From Conoideocrella luteorostrata (taxonomy: Eukaryota; Ascomycota; Sordariomycetes; Hypocreales; Clavicipitaceae): DNA of 64,000 nt. Where the stretch lies: contig JASWJB010000046.1 in the NCBI GenBank assembly GCA_032433595.1, positions 62,001 to 126,000 on the forward strand, in the 5' to 3' direction. How positions within the stretch are numbered: the first letter of the stretch is position 1; each line of letters starts with the position of its first letter. A model generated the notes under the pieces. The model did no database searches and was not told where the DNA came from. It was given only the letters and a program-made list of their open reading frames with translations. Shown piece by piece: positions 24,531 to 35,606 of this stretch. A program made the position numbers and the translations under genes.

Positions 24531-25274
24531 GATGGCCTTAGTGAGTGGCGTCGAAGAGAATGCTCTGGCTGCGCCGAACACGGATGGCAGCATGCTCCGT
24601 CCGATCCTGGTCACTTGATCAAGATGTAAATAGAGACGAAGTCATACATGGGTCTTCCTATACAAAATGTGTGGCGGTTTGCAGCAGATGCCGAGCTCTT
24701 GTAAAATGTCTGATGAAGCTCTAAGATAGAGCTGGTCATGGTGACGTTAGCGTTGATTCTGGGCGGGTGGCGTGTTTTCATTGGTAGAGGGCAGGCGAGC
24801 AGCCTGAGGCGCATCTCAAGTCTAGACAGCTCTACTCCGTACAGCCGTCCTGTGCCTTCACCTGACTAACCGCTCATGGAAATCATTTCTTTTTGGCACG
24901 TCTCTCTTGTTCTACGAATTATAGAGTGTTGGGGGCTAGAGAGATGCCAAAGGACATGTAATCTGTTCAAATCATCTCCGCTTTACTTGTCTCGCAAACA
25001 AGGTAAACATGCTGCTGCTGATTGCAGATCAGGGAGGAATAAATCAGATTGAATACGAAACGAATATATATTACGAGTCTGAAAACTTGAGTATGTCCTT
25101 TTGTAAATGGCATTCGACTTAACTTGCCATGGGTATATGATAATCCCTGAGAGGTCACTACATTTCGAATGAACATCATTTAGAAAGATAGGCGCGAGCC
25201 TCGGGTTGTCCGTGTACGCCCCTTATCCCATAACTCCCCTCCACATCCTGCGAATTGAAATGTCCAAAGCCAAA
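24531..25274. other. Intergenic, HNT2 5' side
   Basis: Promoter side of HNT2 and 3' end of the next MFS gene. One ACTCCGTA copy at 24834. No gene seen; the small minus ORFs at 24611-24814 and 24967-25179 have no family features. Confidence 0.45.
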
Positions 25275-27256
25275 CTAGTATCGAATTTCGTCCTCATCTA
25301 GTGGAAGATTGGCGGCATTAATGCCAAATGGATCCGGCACCCGGCCGTTGAAAGGCTCCTCTTCTTCCTCGATATGCTCTTCCCAATGGACTATGATTCG
25401 TAGGTTAGCGAATTAGAACTTGGAACGAGACCGCGTCTTCCAACTTACCATGAGGCGTGACCAGAAAACTGCAAAGCAAAGCGAAACTGAAAAGGCAGAC
25501 AAGAGCGACAAAAATAGCCTGTGGATAGGTCTTGACGGTCAAGACCCACAAACCATTGAAGGCCAGAGGCCCCATAACCCTGACAAGAGCTTGCAGCATT
25601 CCGATTGCTCCCAGAACTTGACCAACCCGGTCTTGCGAAACGTGCTTTGTCACCACTGATTGGCAGGTTGCGCTTCCCAGACCACCAAATGCAGTGGTCA
25701 CGGCACTGCTGATAAATAGACCTGGAGATCTTGCAACGGCGTATCCAACGTAGCCTATGATGTCTGACGCGAGTGCAAGCCGGATTATCCAGACATCTAG
25801 ATGATCGGCGCCTCCATTTTTATCCGGCGGAGTGACGCCTGTCTTTCGGCTTCTCATGATAGCAGGGCGAATTCGAAAGAAATAATTTATGATGGGGAAG
25901 ATAACCATGAGGATGATGACACGGATGAATGAAACTCCAGCAATGAACCGAGATTGCTCACGGGTATCCCAACTGAAGATGTAGCCGGAATACAGAATAA
26001 TGATCTGACCGGCTGCCATGGCAGTTCCCATGATGATCATATCACAGGTCGCCAGAGCTATCAGGTTGATGCGTAGTCGCGTCGAGGTTCCGCGGCCGCG
26101 GGGGTAGAGCACGGCAAGAGCTGCAAATGGGTTATTTTGCCGAACCATTGAGATCCAGGAACCTGTTCGTTCCCTTCGCTCTTCCTTCTCTTTGCGGTGC
26201 TTTTCCTGGGCGGCAAGCTGTCTCTTCTTGGAGAGCGACTCAGGAACCACGAATGCCACGGTAAAGATAAATATGGAGTGAGCTACTAGAACAATATAAA
26301 AGACTGAGACCAGACTACCGGTCAGCTTGACAATCTCTCCTCCTAGAAATTGTCCCAAGGCCAAGCCCATAAAGAGACAGGCGTGGATATAGCCAATGGC
26401 CACAGCACGCTTCGATGGCGGGGTACAATCGCTAGTGTACGACTGGCTGATGATATTGCCAGCTGTAAAAGAGCCAGTCAACCCGTCAAAAACGGAGCCG
26501 AGGATCAACCAACGATAGTCAACGGTTTGGGGATATTTGGCAGCCAAGATGGTGATGAGCTCTCCCATCAATCCACCACATGAAGCAAGAGCAAGCAGCC
26601 TTCGACGACCATACCGATCTGACAGGTGCCCCATTTTCGGAGCGATAAAAGCACTCAGAAGCCCCGTGCAGAGGGTCATGATCAGTATGAAGGTGCCAAC
26701 GAGTTTTTGAACCTCCGCATTCTCCCGGCACTGCGGATTCTCGGCGCCAAGAATGATGGGGTTGAATGATTGATCGGGATTTATGAGCTTCTGGTTGGCG
26801 AAATAACGCTGACAGACCAAATCGAGGATCCTACAAAACGTTGATGTCTCTGCGTCAGTGAGGGTCGGCTACAAGCCGGTGACGACCTGGGACTTTCCGG
26901 GTGACGGAGTCTTGCTTACAGATTCAACTTGGGCACAAGCACACTTCCGAAGGCGAGGGTGAAAAGCGAGTAAGGGGCCAATAGCCAAAATACCTGCACC
27001 GGCGAGGTTAACGAAGGGGACATAAGATGTGCGAGCCTCGTATACCTACCGATGGCTGGCGCCACCAGGGCAGCCCCTCGAAATCGGCAAGACCGTTCCA
27101 GCTCTGACTGGTACTATTTAGTGTAGTTTCATTCGCATGTTCGTCAGGGCCTGGACCTAAAAGGCGGGTGCTTTCTGTTGCATCAGCCCTGAGTATGAGG
27201 TCTGGTTCGGCTCTTGCCTCGGTCTGCGGCGTTGAGCCGGGACGTCGAGTGACCAT
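25275..27256 (-). CDS. MFS transporter, fungal type with SLC46-like layout
   Basis: Predicted 592 aa in four exons: 27050-27256, 26920-26993, 25449-26830, 25275-25390; introns 56, 89 and 58 nt with donors GTAGGT, GTAAGC and GTAAGT. The last exon is missed by a plain ORF: it replaces a spurious tail with VHWEEHIEEEEEPFNGR and ends DEDEIRY. Start ATG 27256 (MVTRRPGS). The first about 70 residues are polar and cytoplasmic, then WWRQPS leads into TM1 with PYSLFTLAFGSVLVPKL. The loop 2-3 signature is GHLSDRYGRRRLLAL; TM4-5 hold GSVFDGLTGSFTAGN and GLALGQFLGG. A charged central loop (KKRQLAAQEKHRKEKEERRERTG) splits the halves. The arrangement resembles SLC46/folate-type and tetracycline-type MFS members, but the substrate is not readable from sequence. 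Confidence 0.88.
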
Positions 27257-29334
27257 GCTGTAATAACGTTTCGGCCGGTATGTACGATAGTCTGTGAATG
27301 TTGTCGAAGCTATGCGACCCGAAATCGGTGACAAGGTGGACGACGCGATCGAGACGTGGGTGTGATGATATGCTAAGCTTCTTGGCGATTCAAGCAGGCG
27401 GGAACCTCGGCGGTTTGAGGTGGCCGTGAGCGTGTGTCTGCAGAAGCATGTCGTACAACACCAAGGCCTAATGTTGTTGAATATTGAGACTCAATGAACC
27501 ATGGAAAATGAAAGCAAGCAAGGAATGAAGCAAGTCTAGCTGAAAGGGACCTGGGGGTTGAGACAGCTGGCTTCCAGGATTGATAAGCGGACAGGTATTA
27601 AAGTGGATGCTGGGGAAGTAATGGTACCGAGGCCGAGAACAGGAATGGAATGACGATAAACGCCCCAGACACCTTATTACTCCACGTAGCATGTCCGTAC
27701 GGATTAAGAAATCGCTCTAACGATATCTGGACATCTCAACCGCTGGACAGGGTACGAATGTACCGTTGCCGATGAGGCCGGTGCATCACGATTCGTTTGT
27801 GTGTGCGCGCCACACATGCCCGGAATCGTAGCCAACAGCTGTCCTGTTTCCCATCCAAGCGCCATGCAGATGCGCTCGCGGAACAGGATAAAAGAACAAG
27901 ATAGGGGGGTGCCGTAGTCGTGCAAGATAAAGGTCATTCAAGGAAGCTAGACGCCAAGCTTAGATACCCGAAAGGAGAAGGAGAAAGAGCACTCAGCCTA
28001 ACGGGAAACGTAAAGGTGAGCTAGCTAAACCCACCTGAACGCACGCATTTTCGTTGCAACTAATCCGTACTCCGTAACGACCCCGTAATACACGATATTC
28101 ATACTAGACAATAGCTAATGCCCTCAGTGCAGAGGTGGCGTGTGGTATAAAGTGTTGCATAGAATTGGTTGCGTGGAGCACATCTACAAGCTGCACGCGC
28201 AAAGCTGATAGTGACAACGCATCATACAATGGACCGCGCGGCCCAATTAATCAGCCCAGCCCGTCGGGGCATTGACTTGGACCTGGCGGATTTCAGAAGT
28301 GGCATGGACCACAAACTCCGCGCAACAGAGCCACCTGAGCCATCGAGATCATGGCTCTGACTTCGACTTCGGGGTATGGGATACACTACGGAAAGCACTA
28401 CGTCTGACCAAAGTCCGCTGGTGGTCGGCAGGGTCGGATATGCCATCCAACTCAACATTTGAAAATCGCTTGACGACCACAAATCTTTGTGGCTGTTTCC
28501 TGGCCATGCTAGCGTCGGCAGGCGCCTGATTCATTGGTCGGGCCATCGCGACCAGAACCCACGCAATAACTTTGGTAATTCAAATAGATTATTAACCGAC
28601 TACATTTCCTGAGAGAAATACGGAGTACCTTGTTAGTGCGTGTTGAGATGGAACAAGCTGGCTATCGCGTGGAACGGCGAAATAATGAAACCTTTGCTCG
28701 CTTGTTTACGGAGTACAGCGACACGCATTCTTGCGCTAATCGTTTGACATATCGTGGTTGGGCTGTGTGTAAATAAATGCAGCACATGTGAAGCCATCTT
28801 GATGTAATATGAACTAGGATTTTCGTGTCCCGCTGATGCCTTTCATTATTCACGATATCTCATTCAACTTTAGGACCTAAATTAGGATGATGTGTCAGAT
28901 ACCATAAGGGACCGAATAACCACTTCTAGCCCGTGCATGAAATGACAATGGGGTCCTCGCGTGGATCTAGAAATCATTCACTCATACGTCTGACTTTGAG
29001 TACAATCTACTTATCAACTCAATCTGCGGATTTGCATTATTGAGGCCGGCTACATCTTGCCGGAGAACGCTGACCAACAATTCGACAGCGACAGTATTTA
29101 ACCTTTCTGTACTCCGTACTCCGTATGGAGTATTTATGAAGGCTTCAAATATACTCCGTACATAGCGCACTACTCACACGCTAGCCAATCAGCACCCCCA
29201 TATATCATGACTAAGCAGTCACTTCGGCAGCCAGAACATGCAGCTTTGAACATTTTCTAGATGCAGGCAACTAGATCTGCCTGATCGCCGTGCATTCACC
29301 AACCACCGTCGCGCAACGCACAGCCGTCGCCATC
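27257..29334. other. 2.1 kb divergent intergenic between MFS and CDC5
   Basis: Divergent promoter region. It carries the densest set of ACTCCGTA/TACGGAGT motifs: about 28069, 28619, 28708, then two overlapping copies at about 29108-29123 and another near 29152. No gene supported; ORFs such as 28222-28482 minus lack family features. Confidence 0.45.
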
Positions 29335-31756
29335 ATGCCCGTCGTCAAGGGAGGTGTTTGGACCAACATTGAGGATGAGATCCTCAAGGCCTCCGTCTCC
29401 AAGTATGGCCTGAACCAGTGGGCTCGCGTATCGTCGCTGTTGGCGCGAAAGACGCCCAAGCAGTGCAAGGCACGATGGAACGAGTGGCTGGATCCTGGTA
29501 TCAAGAAGATCGAATGGAGTAAGGATGAGGATGAGAAGCTGCTGCATCTTGCCAAGATTATGCCTACGCAATGGCGGACCATTGCCCCTATTGTCGGCCG
29601 CACTGCGAACCAGTGTCTGGAAAGATACCAGAAGCTGCTCGACGAAGCTGAGGCGCGCGAGTCTTCCAGCTTGGGCTTGATGGGACCAGATGGCGGCGAG
29701 ACGCAAGCCCCAAGCGCCGACGACGTCAGAAGGCTGCGGCCCGGTGAGCTCGATCCCGATCCCGAAACAAAACCCGCTCGACCGGACACTATCGATCTCG
29801 ACGAAGATGAGAAGGAAATGCTGAGCGAAGCTCGTGCTCGTCTCGCCAACACGCAGGGTAAAAAGGCCAAGAGAAAGGCGCGGGAGCGCCAACAAGAAGA
29901 ATCTCGGCGAATAGCCTCTCTGCAAAAGCGACGAGAGCTTAAGACTGCTGGTATCAATGTCAAGATTACAACACGGAAGAGGGGTGAAATGGACTACAAT
30001 GCCGATATTCCCTTTGAGAAGAAGGCTGCATCCGGGTTCTACGATACATCTGAGGAGCTTACTCGCAATGAGGCGCAGCGAAAAGCATTTGATCCTCAGA
30101 AACAGAATCTACACACCAAACGAAAAGGCGACGAAGAGGAGGATGGCGATCGCAAACGAAGAAAGAATGAGAAGGATGGTTTGTCTGAATCACAAAAGGC
30201 AGCCATCAAAGCTGGTCAGATGCAAAAGATCCGAGAGGCCGAACAGAGCAGCAAGCGCCGTGGTCTGAACTTACCAGCACCACAAGTCAGCGAAGGCGAA
30301 CTGGAGGAGATTATCAAGATGGGCAAGATGGGGGAGGCAGCAAACGCCGTGGCCAGGGAGAGTGACAATGATGCCACCAGGGGGTTCGTCAACTCATACT
30401 CGACTCTCAATACTAATGCTCCGATTCGAACACCCAGGGCCCCCGAACAAGAAGACCATATCGCCAACGAGATTCGGAATATCAGGGCCTTGAATGAGAC
30501 TAAGTCGGCTCTTTTGGGTGGCGAGAACACTCCCCTTCATGAGGGTGCGGCATCAACAGGCTTCGAGGGCATTGCACCAAGAAAGCAGGCTATGTCAACT
30601 CCTAATCCTATGGCGACTCCTCTACGGTCCGGCGCAAACGGGATTGGCGCAACACCTGGTCGTCCTGGACAAACACCAATGCGAACACCCCGTGACACAT
30701 TTGCACTAAATAGAGAAGATGGCACGTCAGTAGGAGCGACGCCTCGGGACGTGAGAATGCACGAGCTCGCTGTGCGACACCAGTTACAGTCCGGACTTGC
30801 CTCGCTACCTAAACCCAAAGACACGGAATGGGAGTTTGAGATCCCCGACGAGCAACAAGAAGGGGCACGGGATGAACGTGCACGGGAGGAGGATGCGGCG
30901 GAACGGGATCGAAGAGAGCAGGAAATACGTGCTGCCGAGGAGGAACTCGACCGACGACGAAGGACACAGGTCATGCAGAAAGAATTGCCGCGACCCTTGG
31001 TTGTGGATTTGGCAACCCTGCTCAAGAAAGCCGACAGCCTCCAGAATGCGGCCGAAGCCATGATTGCAAGAGAAACAGCACTGCTCATGGCAAACGATGC
31101 AACGAGATACCCCCTGCCGGGCTCACATGTCAAGGGTACCTCCAAGCCCCTGGACCGTTTCGACGATGGCGCTCTTGCAGATGCGCGCCTCCTGATTCTG
31201 TCTGAGACCAAGCCTCGGCCTGCGATGGAAGAAATCCACGCACTCTTTGATAGTCGGGCCAAGAACTCGATGCTTCTGGGTCTAGGATGCTACCATGACG
31301 ACGAGCAAGAACAGGAGGTGGCCATGCGTGCTGCATTCGACGTAAGTTACCTGTGTCCCAACCCACCACATCCAATGAGACAGGTGCCAGTAGATCAAAA
31401 ATATCACTAACATGATTCGAAAGACCGTGCAAGACTCCATCATGTCATCAGCCGAACAGGGCTCAAAACTGGAAAAGAAACTAGTCCTCCATCTGGGCGG
31501 CTACCAGAAACGCCAAAAGATGCTGAAAGAAAAAGTGAGTGATGCCGCGGATGCGCTGGAAAAGGCTCGCAACGCACTGAGCGGGTTCAAGACGCTCGCC
31601 ATATCAGAGGATGTGGCTATCGAGAGACGGCTGGGGGCGCTGAGAGACGAAGTCATGTATGTTACTAGACGGGAGAGGGAGGCGCAGGAGGAGTATAGGA
31701 AAGTGAAGGATGAGCTGGATGCTTTGAGGGGAGATGCTAGGAATGGATATCATTGA
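29335..31756 (+). CDS. cef1: Pre-mRNA splicing factor CDC5/CEF1
   Basis: Predicted 779 aa in two exons, 29335-31341 and 31424-31756, with an 82-nt phase 0 intron (GTAAGT...AAG). The upstream open frame reaches 29290 through a GTG; the ATG at 29335 gives the family start [22 protein letters not shown]5 is the core scaffold of the Prp19-associated NineTeen complex and is needed for spliceosome activation. Seen: two Myb repeats at residues about 5-105 ([32 protein letters not shown] and then [31 protein letters not shown]; only parts are cited), the conserved [18 protein letters not shown] segment, repeated TPR-type TP motifs ([29 protein letters not shown]) and a C-terminal coiled coil in exon 2. 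Length fits the 750-800 aa family. Confidence 0.97.
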
Positions 31757-32254
31757 CGCGGAGCTGGTGAGTTGGTATGGATAAAGGGTGAGGAAAGGGG
31801 GGGAGAGTTGTGGCGCATAGGGGGGCACATTGTGTTAACAATTAACCAGAATGGTGGTTCTTGTTTTGTATGAATGGTAACTATTTAGTATAAGAAAGGG
31901 TCTGTCTGGTAAGGCTGACATGGCCGACTTTGTATTGTATTATCACTTAACTCTCTATTTATGCGACGCGAGGAAATGCGCGGCGGAATCCAACTAAAAA
32001 TGAGGATGAAACTTCCTTCTTTCTTCTCTATCCATTTGTGCAATTTGCCCAAAGCTTCCGTCCGTTTCGATGCATCTATCCCAAACATGCAGTAATTATT
32101 CCCCCCCCTTCCCCCTTTTCCAATGCGCCATGCCATGTGTATTGCACAATGAATCATCCCCCACTAACCTCCCCTTTTCCCCCCAATGCAACTTTTCATC
32201 TAGAAACCCAACTGCCTCACTACTTGGCAACACTACCAACCACCAACCATCCCG
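31757..32254. other. Convergent 3' intergenic
   Basis: Between the stops of CDC5 and the DHA2 transporter. C-rich and G-rich tracts (about 31797-31825, 32099-32120, 32177-32183) are the only structure. No gene. Confidence 0.45.
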
Positions 32255-34481
32255 CTACGCACGGGAACCCTTCCGAGAAGGCAACCTAGCCAACTTGACG
32301 GGCACAACCAATGCCAAACTCACCAGTGCCATGAGCACGCAAAACCCAAACGTCAATCTCAGGCCAGCCGCATACCCCTTGATAACCTGCTCTCGATAGG
32401 GCTCCTCAAGCGTGGCCACCGCCTCCACCGACGATCTCACGCGCTCAATCACGGCACTCTTCTGCTCGCCCCTGACAAACTCCTCCAGGTAGTACACAAG
32501 TGCGTTCTGCAGGATCAGACTGCTCACGGCCACGCCGAGCACCATACCCACGCTGCGCCACAGAATGAGCGTGCTCGACACGACGGCCTGTTCTGACTGC
32601 GGCGACGACACGAGGATGGCCATGAACGTGCCCGCGAACTGGAAGCCGCCGCCCATGGAGGACGGCACCAGAGTGAGGTAGAAGGCTATGGGGGGCAGAT
32701 CGCGACGCAGGCCGGTCAGGCAGATGGTTCCGAGGACGTAGCCTGTTGCGCCGCACACGAGGGGCCATTTCAGCCGGCGCGTCCAGGAGATGGCGAAGCC
32801 GGTGAATGTGCCTACGGCGGAGGAGGCGAGTGTTGGGAAGACGAGCCGCAGGCCAGAGTCGGTGGCGGACATGAGAAGCACGGCTTGGAAGAAGATGGGG
32901 CTGGTTTAAAAGGAAGGTCAGTCGGCCATCGCCTACTGGCTGTGATGAAATTTGTGATATTTTCCCCCTCGAGGATAGATTGCTGAAGGGGGCCGAATAT
33001 ACGGATTTGGAGAGGGAGGCGGAGGGTTCTCACATGTTGAAGAAGATGGCGTTGGATAAGAACGCAGCGATAAAGTTGGAAAAGATGAGATTGGCGCGTG
33101 GCGAACGTCGAATTAGATGCAAGGGCATGATGGGCAGTGAGACTCTCGATTCCACCCAGAGGAACACGGGGAAGAAGACGATAGAAATAACGAGGGAGGT
33201 GATGACCAGTGGGTGAGACCCTGGTGATGTAGGTCAGCTGTGCGTTTCGACGGTGTGACTGTTACGCGTCCGCAATACTCACATGGAATAACGTTGCCGC
33301 CGAGGGTCTATAAAAAGAAGAGAAGAAGACAAACAAGTTAGCGAGATGCTGAAAAGCACAACGGCAGTCCTGAGCACTAACCAGTCCTAAAATCAAAAAT
33401 GAGACAGTTGTCGTCAGTAATACCGACCCCTTGGCATCAAACTCTCTAAGTGCCTGCATAACCGGCTTTCTCTCTCCCAAAGCCCCTAGGTCTGCAGGAA
33501 TAGCCACCGCCGAGATACACAAGCAAATCACCAGCGGAGGGATCTGAACCCCAAATTCCCATCGCCAGCCTAATGCCTCGGCCATGGCACCTCCCACGGC
33601 GGCGCCGAGAGCGGAACCGACGCCATAAACTATGTTGAGATAGGATTGGTATGATCCTCGACGTCTATCGTTCACATATCACAGTCAGCCAAGGGACTGA
33701 ACGGAGACACGGAGAGACACACTTACTCAATAGGCACCAAATCACTCGTAATAATGCTCCCCAGCGTCATGCTCCCGCCAGCACCAAGCCCGCAGAAGGC
33801 CCTAGCCACGATAAAGCTCTCAATGCTGTTGGCAACAGCACACCACAACGTTCCTAGTGTAAATATGAAGACGGTTACCAAAAAAAGCGGTTTCCTCCCC
33901 ATGGCATCGGACAATCGTCCCAGCAGGGGCTGGAAAGCAGTCGAAGTTAGCAGAAACGAAGTTGACAGCCAGGACGCCGAGTTGGCTGCGCCAAAGTATG
34001 ACGTGATGACCGGGTGGGAGGAGGCCATGATGGTGCCGTCGAAGCAGCCTATGAATTGGACCATGAGGATCTGGGAAAATATGTACCAGAACCGTCCAAA
34101 GGAAGTACCGTTTAGGAAGAGCGGAGGCTCACCGTCGGTGGAGAGAGAGGTTGCGGAAATAGCGGTTGATGAGGAAGATCGCGGCCGGAGAAGGGGAGAT
34201 TGTTCTGAAGGAACATTTCTGGCCATCGTGCCGTCTTCCAAGCCCCGATGGTGACTTGCCGTGGATTGGTTGGTGGTGACAGGACGCAGCATGGCCAGAT
34301 CGGCGGGCTCTGGCTCCAAGACCGGGCCGGAAGTTGGCAGGGAACGTGAGAGCATGTCAAAGTCGGGAGCATCACCTTCATCATTGTTCACGTTATCGTG
34401 GCCGCAACCTTGACGGTGATCGTTGATGGCCTCGCGTCCCGGGACGCACAAGGGCGCTGTGCCAGAGGTGACACCGCGCAT
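32255..34481 (-). CDS. DHA2 (14-TM) MFS transporter, VBA-like
   Basis: Predicted 631 aa in five exons: 33727-34481, 33382-33664, 33283-33307 (only 25 nt), 33034-33220, 32255-32900. Introns are 62, 74, 62 and 133 nt. The joints read VPIE|RRGSYQSYLNIVYGVGS, FLILGL|TLGGNVIP|WSHPLVITS and FFN|IPIFFQAVLL, all in frame. Start ATG 34481 (MRGVTSG); a later Met (MLSRSLP) is possible. The N-terminus is a long polar tail with SEQSPLLRPRSSSS, a dileucine-like vacuolar sorting signal common in vacuolar carriers. DHA2 marks are CFDGTIMASSHPVITSYF in TM1, LLGRLSDAMGRKPLFL after TM2, and the motif C-like GAALGAAVGGAMAE (as GSALGAAVGGAMAEALGWR) in TM5. VBA-family proteins import basic amino acids into the vacuole or export drugs; the substrate here is inferred only from the family. 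Confidence 0.9.
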
Positions 34482-35606
34482 TGCGGGCGTAATGGTCAAG
34501 TTATTAAATCTGATCTGATTATAATAAGGAAACCTGCAGCTTTCTGGCTGCGTTCTCAAGATGAGGGATGCCGCTGGCAGACCGCTCTATTGTATTTCAC
34601 CTTGGAGTCATGCCTCAGATTGGAAGAAGAGAGCCAACTGGTGGTCCAGCGTGACGAGGGATTGGCAGGTAAGCACGCCCCGTCCTCCGTAGATCGAGAG
34701 ACAGAGAGGTCCCAGTGGGTTTTAATTATTGTCAAAGAAATGGGAACTTGGCATAACCACTCCGCACTTTAACATGGGATAGGCCAGGCACCCGTCACGG
34801 TGAATGTCTTGTGTCTGGCGGCACTGGAGATACGCCAGCGATAGGAAACTCGTGCTCCGTTACAATAGCAATGACAGGTCAATCAATGACAGATCAACGG
34901 TCAGCACAGTACAAAAAGCTGGCGAAGACGGAGTGCCTCCGATGGCCGTCTACGCCTGGTTCCCGCTCAATACGGTGTAGCTGAGATGCAATGTAGGTCA
35001 AGAGGTTCACATTTCCCATGTCGACCTCACCTGTCTGCCGGACACAACCAATCAACAAGCCGGCCTGATTGCCTCGAGAGTGCCTCAAATGCGCAGTTGC
35101 ATCCGTACTACTCCGTATACGTAGGTAGTTGACGCACCACTGCAGCCGAATTTCGGAAAGATAGTGATTTGACTTGCTGTACTAGTCCGCAGAGCCCCGC
35201 TCCTGTCTGTCGTCGAGTCCTCCGATTACAACTTCCTGTCACGGTGTGCTCTCCGCATCCCGACCTTCGGCCCAATCACGTCTTATGCAGCCCGGCTTGA
35301 GTCACCAGTAAAACACCTTGCCTGGTCACATTGGCATTCGACAGGGGTGCAGCACCTGTCGTCTTTTGCTCTCTACTTGCGTAGTACATTCAGTACAGCT
35401 GTTGTGCGCAGTAATAATACGTACATACCTCATCCGTACGGTCGGTGGTCCACATAATACAGTTTTCTATTCACGGCTAATAAGGGTATTGTTATCCTTC
35501 CAATGACGCCCATCGTCTTGCACAGTATTTCCCCGCCTCGTTGTCCATGCAATGTCATGACCAGAATGCGGATTCCCTAAAAATTGCAAACGATTCTGGG
35601 CTAAAT
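34482..35606. other. Intergenic, DHA2 5' side
   Basis: Upstream of the DHA2 gene and downstream of the hexokinase gene, both minus. One ACTCCGTA copy near 35109. The plus-strand ORF at 34398-34772 partly overlaps DHA2 exon 1 and is not supported. Confidence 0.4.

Noticed and set aside
17610..34481. Secondary-metabolite or resistance cluster suggested by three MFS genes
   Set aside because: The transporters are separated by housekeeping genes (HNT2, CDC5), and no synthase, oxidase or pathway regulator accompanies them.
34398..34772. 124-codon plus frame upstream of the DHA2 gene
   Set aside because: Antisense to DHA2 exon 1 at one end and without recognisable protein features.
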